From: Jaltomata sinuosa
Lineage: Eukaryota > Streptophyta > Magnoliopsida > Solanales > Solanaceae
Length of the DNA stretch: 64,000 bases
Direction of reading: 5' to 3'
Assembly: GCA_003996215.1 (NCBI GenBank)
Contig: QJPP01001556.1
Span: 1-64,000 of the forward strand
In this document: positions 11,471 to 21,950 of the stretch, piece after piece
How positions within the stretch are numbered: position 1 is the stretch's first letter
Layout: each line of letters begins with the position of its first letter
Made by a program: the position numbers and the translations under genes
The notes under the pieces: model-generated
The model's input: the letters and a program-made list of their open reading frames with translations, nothing else
Told to the model about the DNA's origin: nothing
Databases searched by the model: none

Positions 11471-13010
11471 TTTGGGGTGTCCAAACGGCCATTGGCTATG
11501 GAGATTGGGGAACTAGAATCTAAATTCATGTGATTGTAAATCTTAGAGCAGGGTGGGGTGTTGGCTAGTATTGAGGTCAAATCTACATTCATAGAAGAAA
11601 TAAAGGCCAAACAATTTTAGGATGCACAGTTGAACAAGCTTCGGAGCAAGGTAGTATTCAGAGAGTCCGAGGATGCCACGTTGGGCGTTGATGGGGTGAT
11701 GAGCTTCAGGGGGAGGATTTGTGTTCCTCAAATTGATGACATAATTCAGAAGGTGTTGGCAGAGGCTCATGGTTCGCGATATTCGATTCATCCGAGCGTA
11801 ACCAAAATGTACAAGGACTTGAGGCAACTTTACTGGTGGCCTGGGATGAAAAGGAACATAGCTGATTAAGTGTCTAAGTGTTAGAACTGTCAGCTGGTCA
11901 AGTATAAACACCAGAGGCCTACAAGATTACTTCAAAGAATGCCCATTCCCAAGTGGAAGTGGGAAAGTATAGCCATGGACTTCGTGGTGGGTCTTCCTAA
12001 GACCTTGGGAAAGTACGACTCTATTTGGGTCATTGTGGATAGACTGACCAAGTCAGTTTATTTCATTCCGATCAGGATGGACTATAATTAACAGCAGTTG
12101 GATAAGATATATGTTAAGGAGATTGTGACACTGCATGGAGTGCCACTCTCAATCATTTCAAACAAGGGTATTCAATTTACCTCCAAGTTCTAGGGTAATT
12201 TACATAAAGAGTTGGGCACTCAACTCACTTTCAGCAAAACTTTTCATCCTCAGACAGAAGGTCAGTCATAAAGAACAATCTAGGTATTGGAGGACATGTT
12301 GAGAGCATGTGTGATCGACTTTGGGGGTCATTAGGACCAGTTTCTACCATTGTGTGAGTTCTCATACAACAATAGCTACCACTCCAGTATCGACATGGCA
12401 CCATTTGAGGCACTATACGGGAGAGGATGTAGATCACCTATAGGGTGGTTTAAGGCAGACAATATGAAGCCTTTGGGCATGGACTTGGTAAGGGAAGCTC
12501 AGGAAAAGGTGAGGGGGATTCAAACTAAGCAGCCCAAAGCAGGCAGAAAGAGTACGCAAATCGCAAGGTAAGAGACGTGTATTTTCAGGTTGGTGAGCAG
12601 GTGTTATTTAAGGTGTCACCAATGAAGGGGGTTATGTGATTTGGCAAGAGGGGCAAGCTCAGCCCTCGGTATATCAGCCCATTCGAGGTTCTTGATATTG
12701 TACGGCCAGTGCTTACAGGTTAGCACTAATGCCAGTTTATCCAGGGTCCATCCAGTCTTCCTTGTATCCATGTTGAAGCAATACCATGGGATGTGGATTA
12801 CATCATTAAGTGAGATTCAATTTTTCTAGACAAGGATCTTCAATATGAAGAGGAACCAGTTGCGATTCTTGATCGGGATGTCCAGAAGTTGAGGACAAAG
12901 GAGATCAAATCTGTGAAAGTTCAATGAAAGCATCGTCTGATTGAGGAATACACTTGGGAAATTGAGAAGGACATGCGGGACAAGTACCCTCACTTGTTTG
13001 AGGATTCAGG
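11471..13010 (+). pseudogene. Element B integrase and chromodomain remnant
   Basis: Pieces are readable in order: H2C2 finger (SRYSIHPSVTKMYKDLRQ near 11780), core (MDFVVGLPKTLGKYDS near 11976), AYNNS-type motif (EFSYNNSYHSS near 12357) and chromodomain (EPVAILDRDVQKLRTK near 12855, then YTWEIEKDM near 12950). There are many stops, including one replacing the acidic catalytic region near 12268. The order matches C and D. Confidence 0.83.
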
Positions 13011-13452
13011 TACTACACTTTTCTATATTTTCTTCAATTTTTTTGATTTGATCATTCGGGGATGAACGATGGGTAAATTGGTATCTGTTGTAATGACCGA
13101 GTCTGTTGTTATGGATAAACCTGTCATGCCAAGTTTCAGGTTAGAAAACTTTTGGGTTTGGGAGTTGGAAATTTTGGGCTAGGCTAGTCTCGGTCAAATT
13201 TGGAACGAGGTTTGGTCTAGAAAAATTCGATTGAGGATTGGGTGATGTACCTTATATTGAGCTAGTTTTTCCATTAGCTATGACGTTAAGGAGTCTGGGG
13301 GACTTTTCATAAATGAATTCGGGTAAGTAAAACTTTTGGTATTAAGGTTGACGTAAAGGGTTGTTTCAGAATGTTAGGATTTAAGGTGTGTTATAAAATG
13401 GACACTTTTGTGATTTTTTTTGAGATTCTGTAGACAATGTGCTATCTCGGCT

Positions 13453-13567
13453 ACCGCTATAGCGGAATAATTTTCGCTATAGCAAAAGTCAATGATAGTC
13501 AGCATCGCCATGGCGGTGGGTTCCGCTATAGCGGTACCGCTATAGCGGTGTATGAACCGCTATAGCT
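13453..13567 (+). repeat. Palindrome cluster CCGCTATAGCGG in element B LTR
   Basis: Several near-perfect palindromes lie within about 115 bp: CCGCTATAGCGG (near 13457, 13526 and 13539), CGCTATAGC (near 13479), CGCCATGGCG (near 13505) and CCGCTATAGC (near 13557). Corresponding clusters occur in the LTRs of C and D. Confidence 0.85.
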
Positions 13568-14320
13568 GAATGAGTCATGATTTAATGCAGAAACTTTTCC
13601 AAAACGTTCAGTTTTTCCTCAAGAGCATTTTGGAGAAGGGGGAGGGCGATTTGGGCGATTTCAACTCCATTCTTCATCATTTTTCATCCCAAAGGTAAGG
13701 ATATTGCTCCCTTAACTTAATGTAATTTTTCTTACGTAATAGAATTGCTAGTTTCAGGCTTGGGGGAAGGTTTAGATTGATCTAGAAATGGTAGAATCCG
13801 GGAAAAATAAGGATTCTAGGGTGTTAAGTTCTTGGGTCTTGAATATTGTTGTTGGGTTATGATTAATTCGCCATAATTCACTGAATGTATTCGTAAAAAT
13901 GGTAGACTTGGGTGGATTAGTGGTGGGAAAGCCTGGGAATGGTTGGAATGACTATAGTTTTGGCATGGGGATTGAGATTTTGTATAATTCGGGTATTATA
14001 GGCCAATGGACTGATTTAGTATATCTTGTGATCCTTTTTAGACCAAGAACAAGAAAAGGGTTTGGAAATGGAAAGGCTCAGGAGTAGAGCTTTTGAGTTA
14101 TTCGAGGTAGGTGATGGTTACTATTTTTCCCAATATGCAATATGTGTTCATATACTATCGCTTAGTATTGTATGAGTTTGCATGCTCAGGGAATAGGATA
14201 ATGAATGTCTAGCTATCCTATGTCAATTTTGTGAAATGAACTGAGTTTGGTTGCTTGTTGGTTTACAAGTGTGATGTGTTCATTATTTTATTGACTTATT
14301 AGATTGTGTGTGACATTCAG

Positions 14321-14476
14321 TTGGCTCGGGTACCACGCCTAGTACAGGTTACATATCAGTTGGCTCGGGTACCACACCTGGTACGGGATATTTATCAGTT
14401 GGCTCGGGTACTACGCCTGGTACGGGATTTATAATTGTTGGCTCGGGTACCACATCTGGTACGAGTTTGATTGTAC
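14321..14476 (+). repeat. 39-bp tandem repeat in element B LTR
   Basis: Four units start at 14321, 14360, 14399 and 14438. Each reads TTGGCTCGGGTACCACGCCT followed by GGTACGGG and a variable spacer. Each holds an inverted repeat GTACC-6 bases-GGTAC. Homologous arrays of 38-41 bp units are in every LTR of C and D. Confidence 0.92.
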
Positions 14477-15309
14477 ATGCATTGATTCTATTTTGATGAT
14501 GGTTCCATGAGTGGACCGGGTTGTATTCTTGATATGTGTTTGTTGCATGATGGTCCTTGAGAGGCTGGGTGGTTGTTATTAACTGTGGGATTGGTCATAG
14601 TGTAGACCGGGATTGCATGTTGAACACTTAGGTGTTGTCTAAGGGATCCGTAGTTGGTCTGGGTTATTTGAAAGGGATATATGTTATGTTCATGATGTAT
14701 TGTGCAATGACTGTCAAACTTGTTACATGTGATTTGTAAGCTAGAAGAAAGGCTTAGAGTCTAGTTGATTGCTGGTTTGTATTACATGTTTACATTAATT
14801 TGCTAAGCTTTAGTTTATTATTCATATCTCATTTATTGAAGTTGGCCGATGATCCTACCAGTACACGGTGATTGTGTACTGATTCTGTACTTATTTTTCT
14901 TTTATGAGTACAAGACATCTTCCAACGGCTCTTACGCGACCTCAGTTGTAGTTTTGACGAGTCCAGACTTCACGAGTGAGCTGCTTCTTCCAAGCTAACT
15001 TGTCTTCATCCTATTTAGTTGTAGCCCATTTGTTTCAGGCTTAAACTCTTGTTTTATTGGGGTTACATCCCCGTTCTAGACTTTTGATAGATGTTTTGAT
15101 ACGATGACTTTCAGATTCTAAGGTATTTCTACAGGATCTTATTTTTATTAGTATTTCGATGGTGAATGTTAGTATTTTGAGGTTGTGAATGATAGTTACT
15201 TTAATGCAACTGGTTTTGAGTTGTTAGATTCCACTAAGTGTTGGATTGTCAATTGATTCACTCATTCGGGGGTTAAGTGGTGTCACTCAGGACAGGCTGG
15301 GTCGTGTTA

Positions 15310-15859
15310 GGTGTGCTAGAAAAAAATATAAATAATAAAAATTGAAAAAATAAGGAGAATAAATGACAAAAAGCACCACATTAGAGTTAATAGAAGCAAA
15401 TAAAAGGTAATTAAAAATGAAAAAGAAGAGAGAAAGGTGAAAAGGTAAACAATGTGTAGTGTTCTAGGAGGATGTAGTCACTATTTTCTAAACAGGTATC
15501 TTACCTGTCTCTATGCCTACATTACAAATTTAGAAAGTCATTATGTGATCTCAATCGAGCATATTGAAGATAGTGACATTAGAAAATAAAGACAAGCCTA
15601 TTGTATCTGCATGTGTAGCAAATGAAGTTCTCTGTGAGTGTTGAATGAATTCTCTTTTCCTTAATCTCTTGTCATGTTTTCTTCATTGTATATATGTGTC
15701 ATATTTTTGGGATATTTACTTGGTCTATGTGAGTTCACTTGAATTGAAATAGATGAATAAATTAACTTTCCAAACTAAGTCTCTTGTGTGCGTCTATTGA
15801 GCTGATAAAGGATGATATCGTAGATCGAGATTGTATTATTAGTCATAATAATTAATAAT
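15310..15859. other. Unassigned AT-rich DNA between B and F
   Basis: Between the end of B's LTR and the first readable RT of F lie about 550 bases. There is no convincing coding frame, LTR tip or TIR. The composition is AT-rich with A-rich runs at 15320-15430. It may be the DNA B inserted into, or part of another decayed element. Confidence 0.5.
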
Positions 15860-16300
15860 GAGTCAATTAGTCAACCTAAAAGACACGACAAGGAACTCAT
15901 AGTGATCATATTGAGTTTTAAAAGCGGCCTTAGGAATATCAAAAAGTAGAATCTTCAAGTGATGGTAGCCGATCTCAAAACAATATTTGAGAATACTATG
16001 CACCCTGAGGGTGATCAAGCAAATAATCTATATGCGATATCAAATACTTGTTCTTTATACTTATCTTATTCAGCTGTCGATAGTTGATACGCATCCACAT
16101 AGATCTATCTTTCTTCTTTATGAACAAGACAGAAACACCCCAAGAGAAAACACTAGTTCTAATGAACCCCTTACTAAAAATTCTCCAATTGATCCTTTAA
16201 TTCCTTCAACTCTTTCAGATCTATCCTATAAGGTGGAATCAAAATGGGCTGAGCATTCGGCTCTAAATCAACCTTGAAATTAATGTCGTGGTCTAATAAA
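15860..16300 (-). pseudogene. Element F reverse transcriptase N-terminal remnant
   Basis: The minus strand translates, with stops and shifts, to the Ty3 RT N-terminal block: VDLEPNAQPI and IPPYRIDLKELKELK (near 16270-16190), RINYRQLNKISIKNKY (near 16095-16050), LLDHPQGA (near 16010) and HYEFLV plus a worn FRLTN (near 15890-15865). Homology ends at about 15860, before the YVDD/FIDD motif. The plus-strand frame at 15987-16277 is a shadow. Confidence 0.82.
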
Positions 16301-16313
16301 ATACCTTGCAAAT

Positions 16314-16880
16314 TTATAAGAAAATCTCCATAAACTCACTCACCACATAAACAGACTCAAGTGAGGGGGTGACAACACTAGTATCCTGAATGTGTGCTAA
16401 GTAAGTCAAACACCCTTTCTTTATCATCCTCATTTCCTTCAAAAATGAAATCACCTTCTTCGGCGAATGGCTAACCATACCCTTCCATACCAAACGGTGA
16501 ATACCAGGCATAACTAAAGTAATGATCTCGGAATTACAATTTAGGATAGCATGATAAGAATAAAATCAATTCATACCCAAGATCGCATCAAAATCTTTCA
16601 TACCAAGAATGATAAAATCCAACCAAGTATTACACTCCAACAAAGTCATAGAAACCACCAGAGAATCACACATCATATCCAGATGCATCACAAAATAGGC
16701 AAACATATATGAATAAGTAGATCTAGGGTCAAAAAATACCAAAGCCGACTGATGACAAACCAAAATAGTACCTGTAATAACTGCATTCGAAGCTTCAGCC
16801 TATAGTTACCCAAAAAAAGCATAAGACTAACCACATCTGCCCCCAGAATATATGTAATCACGAACAACTTCACGACCTGT
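16314..16880 (-). pseudogene. Element F protease and protease-RT linker remnant
   Basis: Two readable pieces are seen. At 16763-16566 the protease reads FFDPRSTYSYMF, then FDAILGMN. The catalytic loop is DPRST, so the conserved Gly is lost. At 16511-16314 the linker (RLVWKGMV, KKVISFLKEMRMIKKGCLTY, SVYVVSEFMEIF) matches the same region of B and D. A shifted frame at 16873-16688 overlaps. Confidence 0.8.
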
Positions 16881-18281
16881 CTAAGGCTCTAAGCTCTACC
16901 CTTAGCAACCTGAGAATCACCTCTACCACTCTCGCACCTTCTCTAGCTGATAGTGTTGGTACCCGATGAGCCTAAATCTGAGGACCTTGTTATGTCCTAA
17001 CCTACCTATGCCTGGGGTAATCCCTCATAAAATTTCCTAACTCACTATAATCAAAGCATCTTTTGCTTGCATAAGGGATTTGTGGTGGTCCGGACATACT
17101 AGAGTACCCTCTGTAACCTGACAACCCAGAATAAGAACCTCTACACATCTGTCCGGAACTTTGGCTACCATGACTTATACCCAGAATAACCATACAAAAG
17201 TTTGCAATGCCGCATGAACGGATCTACTAGTCTGGTAATAATAACCTCTATCTAAGAAATTCCTACCTCAGGATAATGAACCACTGAAATTACCATGTTT
17301 ATGAACCCTCTTGTCACTGCTTCTATAAGAAAGACGACAAATTAACTCAATACTCTTGGTATAGTCAATCACCTACTGGAAAGTAACCTCAGTAGTCACT
17401 AAATGCTGGGTAAAAAAATGAAAAGGAGTGATCAACCATCGCAACACTTCCTAATATGCTCTTTTTCCATAGGCAAACTCAACAATGCATGCCTAGCCAA
17501 GGGGTAGAACCTGGTCTTATACTTAGTGACAGTCATTGTACCCTACTCAAGATCATCAAACTGGTCCCTCAGATTCTCACTCATGCTACAAGGCATATAC
17601 TTTCCTAGGAAGGCCTCAGAAAATTGTGTCCAAGTCATAAAAGGTGGTCCAACTAACCTGCAATCAATATAAGACCTCTACCACTGATTTATCGCCCTTA
17701 TCATCTGAAAATTATTGTAGTACACACCATGAGACTCAATCAAATTAAGGTTATGCGACCTCTCTTAGCAACTGACCAAAAACTCATAAGCATTCTCAAA
17801 AGCACCTGTGAATCGAGGAGGGGCCATCTTAACAAATTTGTCAAACATCTTCTGCTCCTCCAGTCCTACAACCAGTAGACCAATAAGTTGGACTGATAAA
17901 GCATCAATGAGAGAAGCCACAACAGTAGTTGGTTGTGCCCCAGAGTCTGAAGATCCTGAATTTCTACCTGCTCTAGAGGATGAACTCCAAATCTAGTCTG
18001 TGATCTATCAAAAGTGATAGGTAGAGCTGTTGTCTGAGCTATACCCTCCAAGAAACTCAATATACAAACCATGGGGTCCTGTAGCATTGGGTTAGCTATG
18101 AAATCCTGTGGTACTTGGGCTAGCCCCAAACCCTCGAGCTTATAAGTCAGATCCTCAATCTCAACCTCGAACTTAGAGGACGTCGCTCTAGCATGAACCT
18201 TAGATGGTGCAGCATGCTATGCTCTACTCATTTCTTGACCCCTATTGGAGCCCCAACAGTGGATACATGTGCATCATCTAC
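16881..18281 (-). pseudogene. Element F gag remnant (part left of E)
   Basis: On the minus strand, gag core is readable: KMAPPRFTGAFENAYEFL near 17840-17785, MTWTQFSEAFLGKYM near 17640-17595, and LEQGTMTVTKYKTRFYPLA near 17550-17495, with several stops. A zinc knuckle at about 17075-17005 reads CFDYSELGNFMRDY, in which the second and last cysteines are Tyr and the His is Asn, so it is dead. The gag is cut at 18281 by element E and its start is found again right of 43051. Confidence 0.8.
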
Positions 18282-18809
18282 TGATGGAATATGGATTAGT
18301 CATCATAGATATGAAGACCGTCAACTAGATTCAAAGTATATTAAAGACCTTAGAAGATTAATGAATGAAGCATGGAAGGTCTATAATATACTAAAGTAGA
18401 AATTCAAGAAAGAGATGACTACATTTTAAATAATTAATTGGCTAGATTAAATAATTTTATTGTTTTCCATATTTTTAGCTCAAGAGTATTATTGTAACTA
18501 GTTTAGGTTAGTTTAGCTACTATTTATACTAGTAGAACCTAGGGTTTTGGAGAATTAGTTAGTTTTTGGATATTGAAGACTCCTTTGTGAGATTAGGAAT
18601 ATGCCCTTTTATCTCTTCATGAATTCTTCTTGAATTCTTGGTAAGAATTCCTTGTATGAATTCATTCTCTTCTCCCATGGTTTAATCTAGTAATTATATG
18701 TGTATTTAATTATTGGGTTAACCTTTCTTTCTTCTAATTTCCATTCTCCCTAATCTAATTTCTTTTTTTACTTGCTAATTCTTTGATTCCATCTCTATTT
18801 TATTTATTG
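18282..18809 (+). repeat. Element E, 5' LTR
   Basis: It starts TGATGGAATATGG and is colinear with 42520-43050, with scattered substitutions. It lacks the usual terminal CA and ends at or near ATTTATTG, directly against the primer-binding site. Confidence 0.9.
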
Positions 18810-18821
18810 TGGTATCAGAGC
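18810..18821 (+). other. Element E primer-binding site (initiator Met-tRNA)
   Basis: TGGTATCAGAGC directly follows the 5' LTR. Confidence 0.92.
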
Positions 18822-19803
18822 AAGGTTAAAGAATTGTTCCTACAATTTTTAATCCTTGATTTATTATCTTTTCTGAAAATCTAAAAACAAAAGAAAAGAA
18901 AAAAAATGGATCTGAAAATTGAAGAAATTTTCAAGTGGGTGTTGTTGGATTTTATTGAAAATAATCTAAAGTGATTGAATATCAAATTTGAGAGCATTTA
19001 GAGTTGATTTGGAGTTGATTTTGCCCAATTTTATCTCATTTTCGCACCAGAAATTTCAACACTTTCTAGAGTGCAAAAATTTAAGTTTTGGAGCTCTTTT
19101 GTGTGAATTTTTACCCCATCTTTTGGATATAAGATATTTTGATCATGGGTAAACTATATTAGATGTCAATTTTTGGATCTAAGAATGAATTTGGGGTCAA
19201 TTTTGGATTTCAAAAATGGGATATTTTTCTTGTGCAAATTTCTTGAAAATTTTGGAGTTTGAATTGATTTCTTACTTCAAAAAACTATTAGGTGATGCTT
19301 AAAAGTGCTCCATATTGATTGGGTAAAAATGTTTTGAGTTGGGTGTTGATAAATTTGATGGTGACTTTGAATGACTTTCTTGTTGATTCTAGATTCTACT
19401 TGTTATTCATAACTAATCGTTTGCTAATATTTTAGGATACTTGTTCTTATCTTTTATATTAGTAATTGAGTTCTTCAAATTCATTTGATGCCAATTCATT
19501 CTTGCTTTTCTATTTATTTTTTTTGTGAATTTCTTGATTCAAGTCCTATTAGTTTTAATTGTCCTTCTTTGTTTAATCATCATCTCCACTCTGAATCGAT
19601 ACTTGGATACTTATTTTAAGTTGATTGAGTTGTTGGTTCTTGAAGAGATTTGAGAAAATTACCTTGAGAAAAAAAAGGCAAGAGTTGGTGAGATTAATTG
19701 AGTGAGGTCTAAAAGCCTTAACCATGAGTGTATACACGAGTGTTGAGTGATACACGCGAGAGAGTGAATTTATGAGGTACTTTGATTTTATTGTTACTCT
19801 CTT
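18822..19803 (+). other. Element E untranslated leader
   Basis: About 1 kb of T-rich sequence without a long open plus-strand frame lies between the primer-binding site and the first ORF. The minus-strand frame at 19573-19923 overlaps the ORF start and looks like a compositional shadow. I see no other feature. Confidence 0.6.
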
Positions 19804-20541
19804 TTGGTTGTAAACATGTCTTCTATAGCTTCGGATGATTCTTGTAATGATAATTTTAAAGATTATGATTATGAGGATAATGAGAGTTACTACGGTGAAG
19901 ATCATGGAACAAATAAAGATCATGGATCATATGGTAAAGAATGTGAGTATGAAGATTCTTATACTTCAAACAATGACGTTGAAGATGGTGATTCTTCAAG
20001 GTATGACTCTTCCATATACTCTTCTTGTGATGAATCTAATAGCGAAAAAAGTGATTATGGGCTTGATGATGATAATGAGGAAACTCTTGAAGAATATTCT
20101 TCTTCATCGTCTTACTATGGTTCTAATTCTAAACATGAGAATAGTGATAGTTCTTGTGTTTGTTTTGTTGGAGGAGGAGGTGGTAGATCTTTCATAAAAA
20201 AAGTGAGACAAAATGTGAATAGATATACTATTTATGATAGAAATATTGTGCATCGGCTTAATAATGACTTGAATGCCTTGATAAAAGGAGATTATTTTCT
20301 TGAACAACATGAGTGTGATAAAGCATGCGTTGACCAATTTGTGAAAGAAAGAAAGAACATGTTTTATGTTTATGGTAAGATTGAAGGACTTAGTGGTGCC
20401 ATGATTATACATAACAAGAGTTCCATAAATATTTCAAGTTCAAGCATAGTTGAGCATTTAAAGTTGAAGACTAGGAAACATCCTCATCCATATGATTTGC
20501 CATGGTCAAATGAAAAAGGAACTTTAGAGATCACAAAATAA
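19804..20541 (+). CDS. Element E ORF1: acidic region fused to a worn protease-like domain
   Basis: It is 245 residues; the Met at residue 5 (MSSIASDD) is an alternative start. Residues 1-105 are extremely rich in Asp, Glu, Ser and Tyr with low complexity. A glycine run (GGGGGR) is near 122. The last 60 residues match the Ty3 aspartic protease pattern in layout (SSSSIVEHLKLKTRKHPHPY, then W-x-N-x2-G-x-L-x-I-T-K). Where the catalytic D-x-G-S/T would be, the sequence reads HNKSSIN, so the enzyme should be inactive. The gag core and zinc knuckles normally found upstream are missing. The stop at 20539 interrupts the protease homology, which continues in the same frame. I do not know a function for the acidic part. 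Confidence 0.6.
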   Translation: MVVNMSSIASDDSCNDNFKDYDYEDNESYYGEDHGTNKDHGSYGKECEYEDSYTSNNDVEDGDSSRYDSSIYSSCDESNSEKSDYGLDDDNEETLEEYSSSSSYYGSNSKHENSDSSCVCFVGGGGGRSFIKKVRQNVNRYTIYDRNIVHRLNNDLNALIKGDYFLEQHECDKACVDQFVKERKNMFYVYGKIEGLSGAMIIHNKSSINISSSSIVEHLKLKTRKHPHPYDLPWSNEKGTLEITK

Positions 20542-20706
20542 GTTTTGGTGAAGTTTCAACTTGAAAAGTTTCATGATGAAGTACTATGTGATGTTATCCA
20601 AATGAAAGCTTGTCACTTGTTACTTGGTAGATTTTGGATAATTAAAAGAGAAGTTACATTTGATAAAGAGGTCAAGAGTATTCCTTTGTGCCATCTACAC
20701 TTTTAA
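20542..20706 (+). pseudogene. Element E: protease-like domain continued after one stop codon
   Basis: This is the same frame as ORF1. It reads VLVKFQLEKFHDEVLCDVIQ and then HLLLGRFW, matching the DEVLCDV and LLGRPW blocks that follow the protease active site in a group of plant Ty3 elements. A single stop at 20539-20541 separates it from ORF1, which suggests one mutation split a formerly continuous frame. Confidence 0.65.
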
Positions 20707-20969
20707 AGGTGAAAGAACGGTTCTTGGAGTTGCTAAGATTGACAAGAAGAAAGACAAAGCTTAAGGAAAAAGATGTCATTGCTAAAGAGAAGAGCATGAA
20801 GAGAAAAATTGATGATTCTCAAAGTGTAAGTTTTAAAGTTGAAGTGAAGAGTCATCCTAATCCTTCAAAAGAAATTCTTGGGACTTGTCCAATATTAATT
20901 GATCTTGAGAGAGAAAAGATTGAGATAAGTAAGGGAGTGACAAGTGGCAACTCAAGAGTGGAAAAATGA
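20688..20969 (+). CDS. Element E ORF2: small lysine-rich ORF
   Basis: It is 93 residues, rich in Lys, Glu and Arg (RRKTKLKEKDVIAKEKSMKR), with possible coiled-coil character. It overlaps the end of the protease-like frame by 19 bases. Comparable charged linkers follow the protease in related Ty3 elements, from memory. I recognise no function. It ends at a stop only 9 bases before the next frame. Confidence 0.45.
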   Translation: MPSTLLKVKERFLELLRLTRRKTKLKEKDVIAKEKSMKRKIDDSQSVSFKVEVKSHPNPSKEILGTCPILIDLEREKIEISKGVTSGNSRVEK

Positions 20970-20978
20970 GAGCTTGAG

Positions 20979-21674
20979 TTGAGGATAGTAAGTGTGTTGC
21001 CACAAGAAAAGAGAGAAGCATTTGAAAATGAGAAAAATGAAAAGAAAATTGAGAGAAGTGAAGAAAAAGAGAGTTTGAGAGAGATTGCTTCTTGTTTTAA
21101 CTCTAATGCTAATTCTTCTTTTCCTAGTTGCAATGTCTCTTTTGTAGGTGCACTTGAAAATGAAGGTATGAAGAAAACGACAATAGAAAGTCTTCCATCG
21201 TTGAAGATTCAAGAGTGGGTTGAGCCACTCACTACTTCTTTAAGTGTTCAAGTGAATATAAATGATAAAAGCAAAGGTAAAGAAGGAATTTTAGGAGCAT
21301 TTCAAAGTAAAATGGCTAACTCTAATACTTTATTTTATTTAAGTGTGCTTGAAGAAAATTTTAGTTTAAGTGAAAGTTATTCTTCTTTTCAGAAAAATGA
21401 TTCTTTTCTTTGTGATAAAAGTGATGTTGAATATTGTAGTCAAGCACTAGTTGAAGTTACTTGTGAAATTCATTGTGATGATTCTTTTGATTTTAATGCG
21501 TTTGCAACTAGTGTTCACACTTGTGATAAATTTGAAGGATTAAAAAGAGATTCTTTGATTACATATGATGTTGTAGATTATGAATATTCCTTAAATAAAA
21601 AGAATACTCTTATTGTTGATGGTGGAATTGAGGAGTCACTCCATGATAAGTATAAATTTAAGAAATGTGATTAA
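20979..21674 (+). CDS. Element E ORF3: unrecognised 231-residue ORF
   Basis: The N-terminal 40 residues are charged and repetitive (EKREAFENEKNEKKIERSEE), like ORF2. The remainder is rich in Ser, Asp, Phe and Asn, with no motif I recognise, no RT or integrase signature and no transmembrane segment. It may be the continuation of ORF2 after a short frameshift, since only 9 bases separate them. The open length in AT-rich sequence suggests real coding in the recent past. Confidence 0.5.
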   Translation: MRIVSVLPQEKREAFENEKNEKKIERSEEKESLREIASCFNSNANSSFPSCNVSFVGALENEGMKKTTIESLPSLKIQEWVEPLTTSLSVQVNINDKSKGKEGILGAFQSKMANSNTLFYLSVLEENFSLSESYSSFQKNDSFLCDKSDVEYCSQALVEVTCEIHCDDSFDFNAFATSVHTCDKFEGLKRDSLITYDVVDYEYSLNKKNTLIVDGGIEESLHDKYKFKKCD

Positions 21675-21713
21675 TTTAAAATTATTTGTGATAGCCAACT
21701 TATTTGTGTTAAA

Positions 21714-21950
21714 ATGCCACTAGTTGAGGGGACTTGTGAATTATTTAGTGAATCTCAACTTAGTATTGAAATTGTAGTTGGTTCTTTTGAAAAGAATGAG
21801 GATATTGAGTATGACACTCCACCATTATTTGATAGAGATGAAAATAAGTTTCTTGATTCTACTTTGATTTCATTTGATAAAATTCATGATGTTGGTGGCA
21901 ATATATGTCATTTTAAAAGTAGTAACAGTTTATTGCATTTTGATTTTTGA
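21714..21950 (+). CDS. Element E ORF4: acidic ORF cut by insertion of G
   Basis: It is 78 residues, acidic and Ser/Phe-rich (PLVEGTCELFSESQLSIEIV), in the style of ORF3. Its visible stop is created by G's LTR tip at 21948-21950. Ignoring G, the frame stays open for about 20 more codons beyond 33182. This shows G interrupted an open frame. Confidence 0.5.
   Translation: MPLVEGTCELFSESQLSIEIVVGSFEKNEDIEYDTPPLFDRDENKFLDSTLISFDKIHDVGGNICHFKSSNSLLHFDF

Larger units (their letters stand above)
8431..15309 (+). mobile_element. Element B: decayed Ty3/gypsy chromovirus, 5' part cut off by A and the window
   Basis: The gag sequence resumes at 8431 exactly at the end of A's LTR and matches the gag of elements C and D. 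It then runs through protease, RT, RNase H, integrase and chromodomain to a 2.2-kb LTR. Many stop codons and frameshifts make it the most decayed of the B/C/D family. The 5' LTR and gag start should lie left of A, outside the window. Confidence 0.9.
13089..15309 (+). repeat. Element B, 3' LTR (about 2.2 kb)
   Basis: It begins TGTAATGACCGAG, preceded by the GGGGATGAACGATGGGTAAATT-type pre-LTR stretch, and ends GGGTCGTGTTA, a worn form of GGGTCGTGACA. It is colinear with the LTRs of C and D: a palindrome cluster, a 39-bp tandem repeat and a CCTACCAGTACACGGTG block near 14855 that all five LTRs share. An open frame at 13899-14087 has no counterpart function. Confidence 0.9.

Noticed and set aside
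19573..19923. 116-residue minus-strand frame overlapping the start of E ORF1
   Set aside because: Ile/Leu-rich antisense shadow of the acidic coding region.
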